DNA from: JAJDOD01 sp050299835
GTDB taxonomy: Bacteria; Pseudomonadota; Alphaproteobacteria; Rhodobacterales; Rhodobacteraceae
Assembly: GCA_050299835.1 (NCBI GenBank)
Contig: JBNKWP010000008.1
Location: 1-64,000, forward strand
Length of the DNA stretch: 64,000 nucleotides
Direction of reading: 5' to 3'
The notes beneath the pieces are model-generated. The model had not been told where the DNA came from. It was given only the letters and a program-made list of their open reading frames with translations, and ran no database searches. Numbering within the stretch: the first letter of the stretch is position 1; each line of letters starts with the position of its first letter. The position numbers and the translations under genes were made by a program. This document shows positions 17,401 to 24,658 of this stretch, piece after piece.

Positions 17401-18993
17401 ACCGCCCGCGAGGTGGCCCGCGAACCGATGAAGAATTACCTGCGATCGGCTGCGGACCTCATCAAGCAATATGCCTGGGCCTTCCCGGCCTTCAAGAAAC
17501 CTGAAGGCGCCGATACCGCCCACGACATCGACCTGGGCAGCCTTGAGAAGGATGAACTTGAAGCGATTCTCGATTTTGCGTTCGAGCGCTATTTCGAGCG
17601 GTCCGGTCTCTTTGGTACGATTGAGGATGCGCTGGCGCGCGTGGAGGAAGTTCAGGCGCTTGGCGTGACCGAGGTGGCCTGCCTCATCGACTACGGCATC
17701 GAGCGGCAGACTGTGCTCGACGGCCTCGTGCCACTGGCAGAGGTGGTGAAACGCGCGAATGAAGGCGTTGGCGAAGCCGACTATTCCCTCGCGGCCTCGA
17801 TCAAGTCGCACGGCGTGACGCATATGCAATGCACACCTTACATGGCCCGGATGCTTGTCACCAACGAGGACAGCCGCGCCGCGCTTTCCGACCTGAAGCA
17901 CATGATGATTGGTGGTGAACCTGTTTCTCCGGGTCTGGTCAGCGATCTGTCGAAAGCGACGGCGGCCAGCATCGAGAACATGTACGGGCCAACCGAAACC
18001 ACGATCTGGTCGACCACCGCGAGTCTGAAGCCGGGCGTTCCGGTTCGAATCGGCACACCCATCGCCAATACGCATATCTATATCCTGAACGAAGCGATGG
18101 ACCCCTGCCCCGTCGGCGTGCCAGGTGAAATGTTCATCGGCGGCGCCGGTGTTGCGCGGGGTTATTACGGTCGCGAAGACCTGACCGCCGAGCGGTTCCT
18201 GGACGATCCGTTCAAACCCGGCAATCGGATGTTCCGCACCGGCGACCTCGCCCGTTGGCAGGCGGATGGTCAGCTCGAATTTCTGGGCCGGATCGACACG
18301 CAGGTGAAAGTCCGTGGCTACCGGATCGAACTGGGCGAGATCGAGGCTGCGCTGGAAGCCCAGCCGGGCGTGACCCAGGCCGTGGTGATCGTGCGCAAGG
18401 ATGCCTCCGGTGTCGGACAGCTGACAGGGTACATCACCGGCGACGCGTCGCATGGCGACCTGAAACAGGCGTTGTCCACCCGCCTGCCCGACTTCATGGT
18501 TCCCAACCGTTTCGTGACGCTGGACGTCTTCCCGCTGACACCGAACAAAAAAGTGGATCGCAAAGCGCTGCCGGAACCGGGCAAGGTGGCACGGTCCGAG
18601 GCCGTGAAACCGGCACCGGCTGCGTCAACCCCGGCGCCTCCCGAGGCGGCTGCGGATATCAACGTACCCGAGGCGATTGCCGAAATCTGGGCGGGAATCC
18701 TCGGGATCGACCGGATCGGGCCATCTGACAACTTCTTCGAGTTGGGGGGGCACTCGCTGCTGGCGGTCGAAGCGCATCGCGCTGTGCGCGATCGGCTGGG
18801 ACTGCCACAGTTGTCCATTGCCGACATCTTCCGTTCGCCGACCCTTGGGGGGTTCATCGCCCGCGCAGAGGCGCTTTTGGCACCCACGGACAAAGCGTCG
18901 GCCACAGACGGGGGGGAAGCGGATTCTGCGGCGAGCGAAGCGAATGTCAGCCGTCGCCGCGCCCTCCGCGCCCAACGCGAGCGCACCCATTGA
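14470..18993 (+). CDS. NRPS loading-type module: formyltransferase - split adenylation domain with luciferase-like monooxygenase - PCP
   Basis: A 1507-residue protein. Residues 1-270 are a formyltransferase domain with Asn86/His88 in NFHDGPLPRY and Asp124, the FMT catalytic trio. About 320-480 looks like the remnant C-terminal end of a condensation domain, with no HHxxxDG. The adenylation domain has A3 YTSGSTGRPKG (from 655) and A4 FDIS (702). It is then broken by a luciferase-like FMN monooxygenase (about 740-1090) of the MupA/Atu3671 type, with FCAVWTPERHFHAFGG and SGWQPDDF. It resumes with A5 MYGPTETT (1170), A7 and A8, ending at NKKVDRKAL. The PCP has Ser1429. Pocket residues read DILQMGMIWK, near the known glycine code. 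The start at ATG 14470 is supported by AGGAG at 14457. It overlaps the PPTase gene by four bases. Confidence 0.92.
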   Translation: MGFSCLLQGSDTLTIQCGSMILDAGHSVAAVITRDARVRDWAEQNGLSVHDNGRDAQGSADWLLSIANTDVIPDEVLAKGTKGAVNFHDGPLPRYAGLNAPVWALMQGEATHGITWHVIEDGIDEGRIVAQRLFDVSADDTALTLNAKCFSAAIDCFGEVLSALEAGLPDAKTQDLTARSYFGLNDRPFAGGTLDFDKPTVEIVRTVRALYHGDYRNPLSVPKLVIADRVVLVRNAEPAEGSGEPGTVLSADTKSVTVATQDGAVRLSDLADHMGAPVAAGLAPGAMVDLPDFAALDAAVKAAAKGERRWQERFISYRPAEWCEKRRQTGTIEISLSGPPDKLAIAFCANVSALTGDAAVDLAHHFPSAVTGAHLGWTPLRVAPNQSLQDAEKSVADALGADRTPVAIDLPARTPEIERRAMPDAAISVTRPMPGAALTLATETKTLHANLGRISEAEARLIAARIEHLAGRIDTISPDTPVADLPLMPDAERNLVLNEWNATEADYADTLCIHQHFEAQADKTPDAPALAYRGEALTYAELDARANRLAHVLRNMGVGPNMPVGLHVRRSLDLLVGALGILKAGGAYLPLDPAYPADRIDLYVEDSGTKVIVGETALPLESKAEVINIDADPRLAAASDARPEPTATSADMSYMIYTSGSTGRPKGVMLEHRNVSNFFTGMDARIPHEDGSVLMAVTSLSFDISVLELFWTLARGFKVVLSDEEKMVAGASAPGAGKGMEFSLYYWGNDDGVGQDKYTMLLEGAKFGDKNGFCAVWTPERHFHAFGGLYPNPAVTGAAIAAVTQNIGVRGGSCVAPLHHPARIAEEWAVIDNLTGGRAGIAFASGWQPDDFVLRPENSPPNNKTAMFEALEDVRKLWVGEEVEYAKADGTKVPRLTQPRPVSKRLNAWVTTAGNPDTWRQAGENGCHILTHLLGQSIEEVGEKIKLFHDALRKAGHDPAEFTVTLLLHTYIAADRDTAREVAREPMKNYLRSAADLIKQYAWAFPAFKKPEGADTAHDIDLGSLEKDELEAILDFAFERYFERSGLFGTIEDALARVEEVQALGVTEVACLIDYGIERQTVLDGLVPLAEVVKRANEGVGEADYSLAASIKSHGVTHMQCTPYMARMLVTNEDSRAALSDLKHMMIGGEPVSPGLVSDLSKATAASIENMYGPTETTIWSTTASLKPGVPVRIGTPIANTHIYILNEAMDPCPVGVPGEMFIGGAGVARGYYGREDLTAERFLDDPFKPGNRMFRTGDLARWQADGQLEFLGRIDTQVKVRGYRIELGEIEAALEAQPGVTQAVVIVRKDASGVGQLTGYITGDASHGDLKQALSTRLPDFMVPNRFVTLDVFPLTPNKKVDRKALPEPGKVARSEAVKPAPAASTPAPPEAAADINVPEAIAEIWAGILGIDRIGPSDNFFELGGHSLLAVEAHRAVRDRLGLPQLSIADIFRSPTLGGFIARAEALLAPTDKASATDGGEADSAASEANVSRRRALRAQRERTH

Positions 18994-19628
18994 GCGAAAC
19001 TCTTCTGGCCCGCCTGAAAGATCTGGCCGGGCCGGAGATCGCAGTTGCGATGGAACCGGTCGGTTCGGAAGACGGCCTGATCGGTTCCGAACAGGCCGCA
19101 GTGGCCCGTGCCATTCCGAAACGGCGGGCCGAGTTCGCCGCCGGACGGCGGGCCGCAAGGCTGGCTCTGTTACAGGCCGGGTTTCCGGCGGCGGAAATTG
19201 CCAGGGATACGAGACGCGCTCCGATCTGGCCCGCAGGTGCGATTGGCAGCATCACCCACGACAATGGCCTCGCCCTGGCATGCGTCGCCAACAGACGATC
19301 AGTCACTCATCTGGGGCTGGACCTGGCCGAGGCGGTCGACTTCCCAGACCACCTGCGCGGAGAAATCCTGCACACGCCCGCTGAACTCGCTCAGACCGGC
19401 CTTGAAGCGCGCATGAGCTTTTCGGCGAAGGAAGCTGTTTTCAAAGCATTCTACCCCGAAGTCGGCAGGTTCTTCGGCTTCGGTGCGGTCGAGATCGTGC
19501 CCGACATGGCTGGCGAAGCCTTCACGATTCATCTCCGCCAGCAACTCGGCACCGCCGATATCGGCACGCGGTATCGAGGCCGGTTCGTGATCGCCGATGG
19601 ACGGCTTGCCGCGCTGGTCGCTATCTGA
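18990..19628 (+). CDS. Sfp/EntD-type 4'-phosphopantetheinyl transferase
   Basis: This 212-residue enzyme would load coenzyme A-derived phosphopantetheine onto the ACP and PCP serines of the two synthases before it. Motifs seen are SITHDNGLALA (about 87-97), GLDLAEAV with Asp111, and FSAKEAVFKAF with Lys147/Glu148, which together are diagnostic. The acidic residue normally two after Asp111 (GxDxE) is Ala113, though Glu114 is adjacent; this may change metal binding. The start is TTG, sharing TTGA with the NRPS stop, so translation is probably coupled. It is the last gene of the cluster; a nested inverted repeat follows. Confidence 0.88.
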   Translation: MSETLLARLKDLAGPEIAVAMEPVGSEDGLIGSEQAAVARAIPKRRAEFAAGRRAARLALLQAGFPAAEIARDTRRAPIWPAGAIGSITHDNGLALACVANRRSVTHLGLDLAEAVDFPDHLRGEILHTPAELAQTGLEARMSFSAKEAVFKAFYPEVGRFFGFGAVEIVPDMAGEAFTIHLRQQLGTADIGTRYRGRFVIADGRLAALVAI

Positions 19629-19727
19629 AGCATTTCGCCATAAAGATGAGCCGCCAATCGCTGCCTTTCGCCTTCGGTTCAAACGCAACTGGCGATGCGC
19701 GATACCTCAGGTGAAAGGCGAAACGCT
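19629..19727. repeat. Nested inverted repeat between convergent genes
   Basis: The outer arms AGCATTTCGCC (19629-19639) and GGCGAAACGCT (19717-19727) match at 10 of 11 positions. Inner arms CCTTTCGCC (19664-19672) and GGTGAAAGG (19710-19718) match with one wobble. The element fills the gap between the PPTase gene and ratA exactly. It may be a bidirectional transcript end or a small structured or mobile repeat. Confidence 0.45.
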
Positions 19728-20180
19728 CTAGGCCGCGCCGTACAAATCCGCTGCCCGGCGTTCAAATGCCCGCACGACCCTTTGCATCGCATCATTGAAG
19801 AAGATCGTCGCGGTGGTCTGAAGGAGCTTGTTGCGGAACGCGAAATCGACGTGGAAATTGACCTCGCATCCGCCATCCGCCGCCTCTGTGAATCCCCAGT
19901 TCGACACCATGGTCTCGAATGGTCCGTCCAGATACTCCGTGTCGATCTTGAGGTCCTTTGGATGCAGCGTCACGCGGCTGCCGAACCGTTCACGAAAGAC
20001 CCGGAAGGAGATCACCAGATCGGCAAGCATCACGATGCTATCGCCCTCTTCGCGTGTGCTGCGAATCCGCGCAGCCGCCGTCCAGGGCAGGAATTCAGGA
20101 TAGCGTTCCACATCGGCCACAAGATCATACATCTGCTGCGCTTTGTACGGCAGATGTCTTGTCTCGGAATGTGTCGGCAT
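19728..20180 (-). CDS. RatA/Coq10-type START-domain protein
   Basis: A 150-residue polyketide-cyclase/START-fold protein of the RatA/Coq10 family. MYDLVADVERYPEFLPWTAAARI near the N-terminus and FHVDFAFRNKLLQ near the C-terminus are the family signatures. Coq10 members bind ubiquinone and support respiration; E. coli RatA was described as blocking 70S ribosome assembly. In Rhodobacteraceae the Coq10-like role is more likely, which is inference. I start at ATG 20180, with AGAGGG six bases upstream, instead of the GTG at 20186. It converges on the PPTase gene and is divergent from the phosphoribosyltransferase gene. Confidence 0.87.
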   Translation of the reverse strand: MPTHSETRHLPYKAQQMYDLVADVERYPEFLPWTAAARIRSTREEGDSIVMLADLVISFRVFRERFGSRVTLHPKDLKIDTEYLDGPFETMVSNWGFTEAADGGCEVNFHVDFAFRNKLLQTTATIFFNDAMQRVVRAFERRAADLYGAA

Positions 20181-20250
20181 GGGCACCCTCTGGTCTCGTT
20201 CTGCCCTTTACTTTAGGGGGGAGAGGCTAGGGTCAAGGGGGAGCGTTTCG

Positions 20251-20802
20251 ATGCCGCAGCCTTATGTGATTGACGAATTGATCTCCGCCAAGGCCATCGC
20301 GGCCCGGATCGAGGAATTGGCGCGGGAGATCCGACAGAGTTTCAGCGAAACCGACAAACTGATCGTGGTTGGACTGTTGCGTGGGTCGTTCGTGTTCATC
20401 GCAGACCTGGTCCGAGAGTTGGACATGAACGTCGAGGTCGATTTCCTTGAGGCGTCCTCCTACGGCGATGCGATGGAATCGTCGCGCGAGGTTCGGATCC
20501 TGAAGGATCTGCGCGGGGAAATCTCGGGGCGGGATGTGTTGGTCGTTGAGGACATCGTCGATACCGGTTTCACACTCGACCATGTGATACGGTTGCTGAA
20601 CACGCGCGGCCCGCGACGGTTGGAGACCATAGCGCTTCTCGACAAGCCTTCGCGCCGCGAAACCGAGATCAGGGCATCCTGGACCGGTTTCGAAATTCCT
20701 GACGAGTTTGTCGTGGGTTACGGCATCGATTATGCCCAGAGAAACCGGAACCTGCCCTTCATCGGCCGCGTCAGGTTTCTGGAAGCTACCGACGGGGAGT
20801 GA
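20251..20802 (+). CDS. hpt: Hypoxanthine phosphoribosyltransferase
   Basis: A 183-residue type I phosphoribosyltransferase that salvages hypoxanthine or guanine to IMP or GMP with PRPP. LIVVGLLRGSFVFIADLVREL and the PRPP loop VLVVEDIVDTGFTL are the HPRT signatures, and the C-terminal NRNLPFIGRV fits the family. The start is ATG 20251, preceded by AAGGGGGAG at suitable spacing; the frame is open further upstream without support. It fits functionally with purD, guaA and prs elsewhere in the window, but they are not linked in one operon. Confidence 0.9.
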   Translation: MPQPYVIDELISAKAIAARIEELAREIRQSFSETDKLIVVGLLRGSFVFIADLVRELDMNVEVDFLEASSYGDAMESSREVRILKDLRGEISGRDVLVVEDIVDTGFTLDHVIRLLNTRGPRRLETIALLDKPSRRETEIRASWTGFEIPDEFVVGYGIDYAQRNRNLPFIGRVRFLEATDGE

Positions 20803-20917
20803 GACCTTCAGGCCACAACCCGCCGACGTTTCCGCAAAATTAACCCTAACAGATGCACAATTTCGAACGACGCCATAAGCTCGACTTGGGTGCGGGCGTT
20901 GAAGGGATGTGCTGCCT

Positions 20918-21520
20918 GTGCGCCTATTCTTCGCCAGTCTGGTTGTTTGTCTTCTGCCCAATGTCCTGTTGGGCCAGAGCATTTCCGTCGAAGAATCAGC
21001 CGTGGTTCAAAGGCAAACAAGCACCGAGTTTCAGCTTGGTGGCGCAGCCATGCGTTCAGCCAGAGTCCCGAGCGCCTTGGTTGACGAGGCGGAGGCGACT
21101 TCGATCCCAAAACTGGCCGCCCCGAACCAGTTCAGACTGCGGGAGGACACGCGTCAGGAAAGCAACCTCGGCGCGGCGACCATATTCCTGGCCGAAGGCC
21201 TCGACGCCGGGCGGGATGCCTTTGAGTTCGGCACATTTCTTAAGCGCGGGCAGGCCAGGGCCGGCGTGAGCGTGACCTATCTGGAAGAACAGGCGGAGCT
21301 TGCCCGTTCGGAAGTTTTCGTCGATTACGCCCTGACCCAGAAGTTGAGTGTCGGTGTATCAGGTATCTTCGATTCCAATATCAGAAACGAGGACCCCGTG
21401 CGCCAGCTTGGGCTCAACGCGGAGTTCGAATCGTCGGGTGGCACCTTCGTTCAGGGCGGTATCGCGGGCGCCCCGGACTACGATCCCGTCATCGGGCTTT
21501 CAGTCGGCCTTCGGTTCTAA
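20918..21520 (+). CDS. Exported protein of unknown function, possible outer-membrane barrel fragment
   Basis: About 200 residues with a clear signal peptide (MRLFFASLVVCLLPNVLLGQS). The mature part is mixed. Its C-terminal 90 residues alternate polar and hydrophobic residues (RAGVSVTYLEEQAELARSEVFVDYAL and onward) and the protein ends in VGLRF. A terminal aromatic residue after such strands is typical of outer-membrane beta barrels. Both candidate starts are GTG, at 20909 and 20918; GAAGGGA at 20901 fits 20918 better. No family is recognised. It is a single gene, facing lipA on the opposite strand. Confidence 0.6.
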   Translation: MRLFFASLVVCLLPNVLLGQSISVEESAVVQRQTSTEFQLGGAAMRSARVPSALVDEAEATSIPKLAAPNQFRLREDTRQESNLGAATIFLAEGLDAGRDAFEFGTFLKRGQARAGVSVTYLEEQAELARSEVFVDYALTQKLSVGVSGIFDSNIRNEDPVRQLGLNAEFESSGGTFVQGGIAGAPDYDPVIGLSVGLRF

Positions 21521-21588
21521 GGCGCGCTCCGCAACAAAATCTGACCATCAGAGACAAGCGCAATACGTTGATCGTATCGTGTGGGGGC

Positions 21589-22539
21589 CTATGCACTGGA
21601 CAGTTTTTCCAGTCGGGCGGCCCGAAGGCGCGCGAAATCATCGCCCGCATGGTAGGACGACCGGGTCAGCGGTGTTGCCGACACCATGAGAAACCCCTTG
21701 CCGAACGCCGCATTCTCATAGGACTTGAACTCCTCGGGCGTCACGAACCGGTCCACCCGGTGATGCTTGGGCGTCGGCTGCAGATATTGGCCGATGGTCA
21801 GGAAGTCGATATTGGCCGCCCGCATATCATCCATCACCTGCATGACCGATTGACGATCCTCTCCCAGTCCGACCATGATCCCCGACTTGGTGAAGATCGC
21901 CGGGTCCATTTCCTTGACCTGCTGCAGCAATCGCAGCGAATGGAAATACCGCGCACCGGGCCGCACTTCCGGATAGAGACCCGGCACCGTTTCCAGGTTG
22001 TGGTTGAACACATCCGGTTTGGCATCCACGACAATCCCAAGCGCGTCTGGCGTTGCTTTCAGGAAGTCGGGTGTCAGGATCTCGATCGTGGTTTCCGGCG
22101 CACGGTGGCGGATTGCACGTATCGTCTGAGCGAAATGCTCCGCGCCACCATCGGTCACGTCATCGCGATCCACGCTGGTGATGACCACATGGTTCAAGCC
22201 CAGCTTGCTGACCGCATCGGCCACCCGTCCCGGTTCGAAGACATCCAGCGCATCGGGCTTGCCGGTTGCGACATTGCAAAACGTGCATCCGCGCGTGCAG
22301 ATATCGCCCATGATCATCATGGTGGCGTGGCCCTGGCTCCAGCACTCCCCAACATTCGGGCAACCGGCTTCCTCGCAGACCGTGGTCAGGCGATGAGTGC
22401 GCATGATGTCACGTGTCGCTTCGTAACCCTCGCCCGAAGGCGCGCGGACACGAATCCATTCCGGCTTTTTGGGCTGTGCGTTATCCGGTCGATGTGCCTT
22501 TTCGGGATGCCGCTGTTCGGGCAATTTCAGGTCGCGCAA
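21589..22539 (-). CDS. lipA: Lipoyl synthase
   Basis: A radical SAM enzyme that inserts two sulfur atoms into octanoyl groups on lipoyl domains of 2-oxoacid dehydrogenases and the glycine cleavage H protein. The 316-residue product has the auxiliary cluster motif CEEAGCPNVGECW, the radical SAM motif CTRGCTFCNV, and the terminal R-S-S-Y segment (TRSSYHAGDD) that binds the auxiliary cluster. It is complete and normal in length. It stands alone, with a hairpin between its start and the DUF4342 gene upstream. Confidence 0.96.
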   Translation of the reverse strand: MRDLKLPEQRHPEKAHRPDNAQPKKPEWIRVRAPSGEGYEATRDIMRTHRLTTVCEEAGCPNVGECWSQGHATMMIMGDICTRGCTFCNVATGKPDALDVFEPGRVADAVSKLGLNHVVITSVDRDDVTDGGAEHFAQTIRAIRHRAPETTIEILTPDFLKATPDALGIVVDAKPDVFNHNLETVPGLYPEVRPGARYFHSLRLLQQVKEMDPAIFTKSGIMVGLGEDRQSVMQVMDDMRAANIDFLTIGQYLQPTPKHHRVDRFVTPEEFKSYENAAFGKGFLMVSATPLTRSSYHAGDDFARLRAARLEKLSSA

Positions 22540-22602
22540 TGGACAGAACCTCTCAAGAGCTGTCCGAAAGTCCTAATGGATATGTTAGGAAAATTCCAGT
22601 GG

Positions 22603-22636
22603 AGCCCGCCATGCAGCCATCGCATGGCGGGCTTTT
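22603..22636. terminator. Perfect 11-bp hairpin between DUF4342 gene and lipA
   Basis: Arms AGCCCGCCATG (22603-22613) and CATGGCGGGCT (22623-22633), 9-base loop, then TTTT in the plus direction. Both neighbours are on the minus strand, so the expected use is ending the DUF4342 transcript, yet the U tract lies on the other strand. Confidence 0.6.
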
Positions 22637-22639
22637 CGT

Positions 22640-22951
22640 TCACGACGTTGCCGGCGCGTCTTCCTTGGTCGTTTCCTCATGGACAATTTCCAGCCGCACT
22701 TTGGCGAAAAAGGCCGCGAGGGCGCCAAGGATCGCCAATACCGGTGCGGCCAGCACCACGGCACCGCCTGCGATGGCGCCATAGGTCAATGGAAGTTCAA
22801 GCGCGATGTCTCCGTCCGGCTCGACGATGCGGACACGCTTTACCTTGTTGTCTGCGGCCAGTTGCTTGATCCGCGCCACGAGTTCTTCACCTGCAACTTC
22901 GATCTCTTCGACCCAGGTGCGCTTGCCTTCCGTATTTTTGTCTTCGGTCAT
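22640..22951 (-). CDS. DUF4342-like small membrane protein
   Basis: A 103-residue protein whose N-terminus (TWVEEIEVAGEELVARIKQLAADNKVKRVRIVEPDG) matches my memory of DUF4342, followed by one long hydrophobic helix (about 64-92, YGAIAGGAVVLAAPVLAILGALAAF) and a short acidic tail. The function of the family is unknown. The start at 22951 is favoured by AGGAGGA ten bases upstream; the frame continues upstream without a ribosome site. It is followed by a strong hairpin. Confidence 0.75.
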   Translation of the reverse strand: MTEDKNTEGKRTWVEEIEVAGEELVARIKQLAADNKVKRVRIVEPDGDIALELPLTYGAIAGGAVVLAAPVLAILGALAAFFAKVRLEIVHEETTKEDAPATS

Positions 22952-23031
22952 CGGGAATCCTCCTATGTAACGACTATTTACATAAGGGGTGAAATCCGGA
23001 ATTGAACTGATCGGGATCAAACTTTTCGCGT

Positions 23032-24153
23032 TTAGCCGATCAGGGGCGACCAATTGCCGTTTGTCTCGTCGTAATGCGCCCGCAACCGGATCAGCGCGAT
23101 CCGCAACACAATCTTGCCGGATCGGGCGGACCAGCCCATGCGCCGCTCGACCGATTCCATGCCTTCCAGGAAACAGCAGGACCGCAGGACCACATCGCCT
23201 AATCCTGGCCCCAGATCGGCAAGTGCCGTCATCACCCGGTTTCGCGCCTTCTCCGATCCGCCCGGACCTGTATCGGCAACAAGATCGCCACGAGCCCCGC
23301 CGGTTAGGAACTTGTCCCAGTTCTGGGTGATACGCGGCCCCATCTGGGCAAGTTCAAAATCCTCACGCAGACGTTCGCCCGCGGCAACCAGCTCCGGCGC
23401 CAGAAAGGGTTTGCCGTCCTTATCCCTGCGCCGTCCAAGAGCCGAGAGCGGGCTTTCGGCAGCGTTGTAGCGGATTCCGCGTTTTTTGGTGCCGGAACGT
23501 GGCGTCGGCCGCTCAGCCCAGTCCCGGTGCTGCTCGGAGAATGGATCGACGATTTCATTCGCGCGGGCGGCCTCGTCTTCGGCAAGGAACCTTTTTAGCG
23601 CCATCCGCCCCGATGCGGTTATCCTGTACCGGGCAATCCGTCCTTCGCTGGACAGTGAGATCCAATCCTTCAGCGCCATCGCCTCGGCAATGTGACGCTG
23701 AAGCTTAGCCGTTTTCAGCGGTTCTCCCTCGCTGGTCTCCCGGACGATCACCGCATGGTCCATGTCACGGGCTATGGCCAGGCACGCGCCCGATTCATTC
23801 AAACGTCTCAGAAGGCGTGGTGCCTCCCGCCGCAATGCCTCATCGTCGATGATCTGGATGTCGCTTGTTTGACCGTCGTGCATAGAACTGGATCCCCCTT
23901 CGCTGGACTCATTCACCTCGGCAAGTACTGTCGCCTGCCCGATCCGTCGCAAGGCATGGTCGATCAACAGATCGTCCCGCCGCGCCTCGAAACGCCGAAC
24001 CCTTCTCAAAATCGTCGATGCATGACACCCGGCTTCACGTGCGAGTGATCGCATGGACCGACCGGATTCGACATGAGCCAGATAGACCATCGCGCCGCTC
24101 GGAACCCAGTCCGGCACGGCGACACTCCTTTCGGAGTTCGTCATAATCTGCAT
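23032..24153 (-). CDS. Helix-turn-helix protein with DUF6456-like C-terminal domain
   Basis: About 373 residues. The N-terminal part has a helix-turn-helix (SMRSLAREAGCHASTILRRVRRFEARRDD) and a middle part that looks like a winged-helix segment (ALKDWISLSSEGRIARYRITASGRMALKRFL). The C-terminal half, from about 245, with SPLSALGRRRDKDGKPF and ELVAAGERLREDFELAQ, resembles the DUF6456 domain common in Rhodobacteraceae. It is probably a DNA-binding regulator; targets are unknown. The start is ATG 24153 with AGGGG at seven bases; ATG 24144 is an alternative. It is divergent from the small gene at 24361 across an AT-rich gap that must hold both promoters. Confidence 0.7.
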   Translation of the reverse strand: MQIMTNSERSVAVPDWVPSGAMVYLAHVESGRSMRSLAREAGCHASTILRRVRRFEARRDDLLIDHALRRIGQATVLAEVNESSEGGSSSMHDGQTSDIQIIDDEALRREAPRLLRRLNESGACLAIARDMDHAVIVRETSEGEPLKTAKLQRHIAEAMALKDWISLSSEGRIARYRITASGRMALKRFLAEDEAARANEIVDPFSEQHRDWAERPTPRSGTKKRGIRYNAAESPLSALGRRRDKDGKPFLAPELVAAGERLREDFELAQMGPRITQNWDKFLTGGARGDLVADTGPGGSEKARNRVMTALADLGPGLGDVVLRSCCFLEGMESVERRMGWSARSGKIVLRIALIRLRAHYDETNGNWSPLIG

Positions 24154-24360
24154 TATTCTGCCCCTCTCCCCAAGAAGGATATGCACAACCTGTAATTGCA
24201 TTCGTTACGAGATAGTTAATGCAACGTTGTCCGAGGCAGTCTTTCTTAAGATTGTAAACAAACAGAAATTTGACCGCCCTCTGGTAAGTCAGGCCACGCA
24301 ACACCCGCATAGATTGCATAGGGTGTGGACAGATGTACTGCCAAACCGGAGGTTATCCAC

Positions 24361-24651
24361 ATGTCCAGCCCAATGATCCGCTTGTCCAAATTGTCCCGTC
24401 CCAGCCTTCTTGTTCGGGCAGCACGACTGGGAATGACGGAACTGAACCGCGAACGATCGCTGCGGCGGATCCTGCGGGATGAGCCTATCCCTTCACCGGG
24501 TCTGGCCTTCGAGCAGCTATATGGCCGGGAAGCCCAGATGGATGCAATGCGCCGTGGTGGCGAAGCCGCCTATTCCCCGGCGCGACACGTCGAGGTTCTT
24601 GCGGCTCTGATGCACGAAGCTCAGATCGCCACCTGCCGTCTGGCAGCCTGA
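24361..24651 (+). CDS. Small basic protein, DUF6477-like
   Basis: A 96-residue, arginine-rich protein beginning MSSPMIRLSKLSRPSLLVRAARLG. The RP.LLVRAAR..M..Y/LNRERSLRR pattern resembles DUF6477, a small Rhodobacteraceae family of unknown function, and its position next to the DUF6456-like regulator fits what I recall of that family. I start at ATG 24361; ATG 24373 is also possible. It converges with the methyltransferase gene, their stops being seven bases apart. Confidence 0.65.
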   Translation: MSSPMIRLSKLSRPSLLVRAARLGMTELNRERSLRRILRDEPIPSPGLAFEQLYGREAQMDAMRRGGEAAYSPARHVEVLAALMHEAQIATCRLAA

Positions 24652-24658
24652 CAGCGAC

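Noticed and set aside
16640..17760. Possible broken NRPS gene, because the adenylation domain stops after A4
   Set aside because: The frame is continuous, the insert is itself a complete enzyme domain, and the A domain resumes in frame at A5.
21568..22869. 433-codon plus-strand frame across lipA
   Set aside because: lipA with both cysteine motifs lies on the minus strand; the plus frame has no ribosome site or domain.
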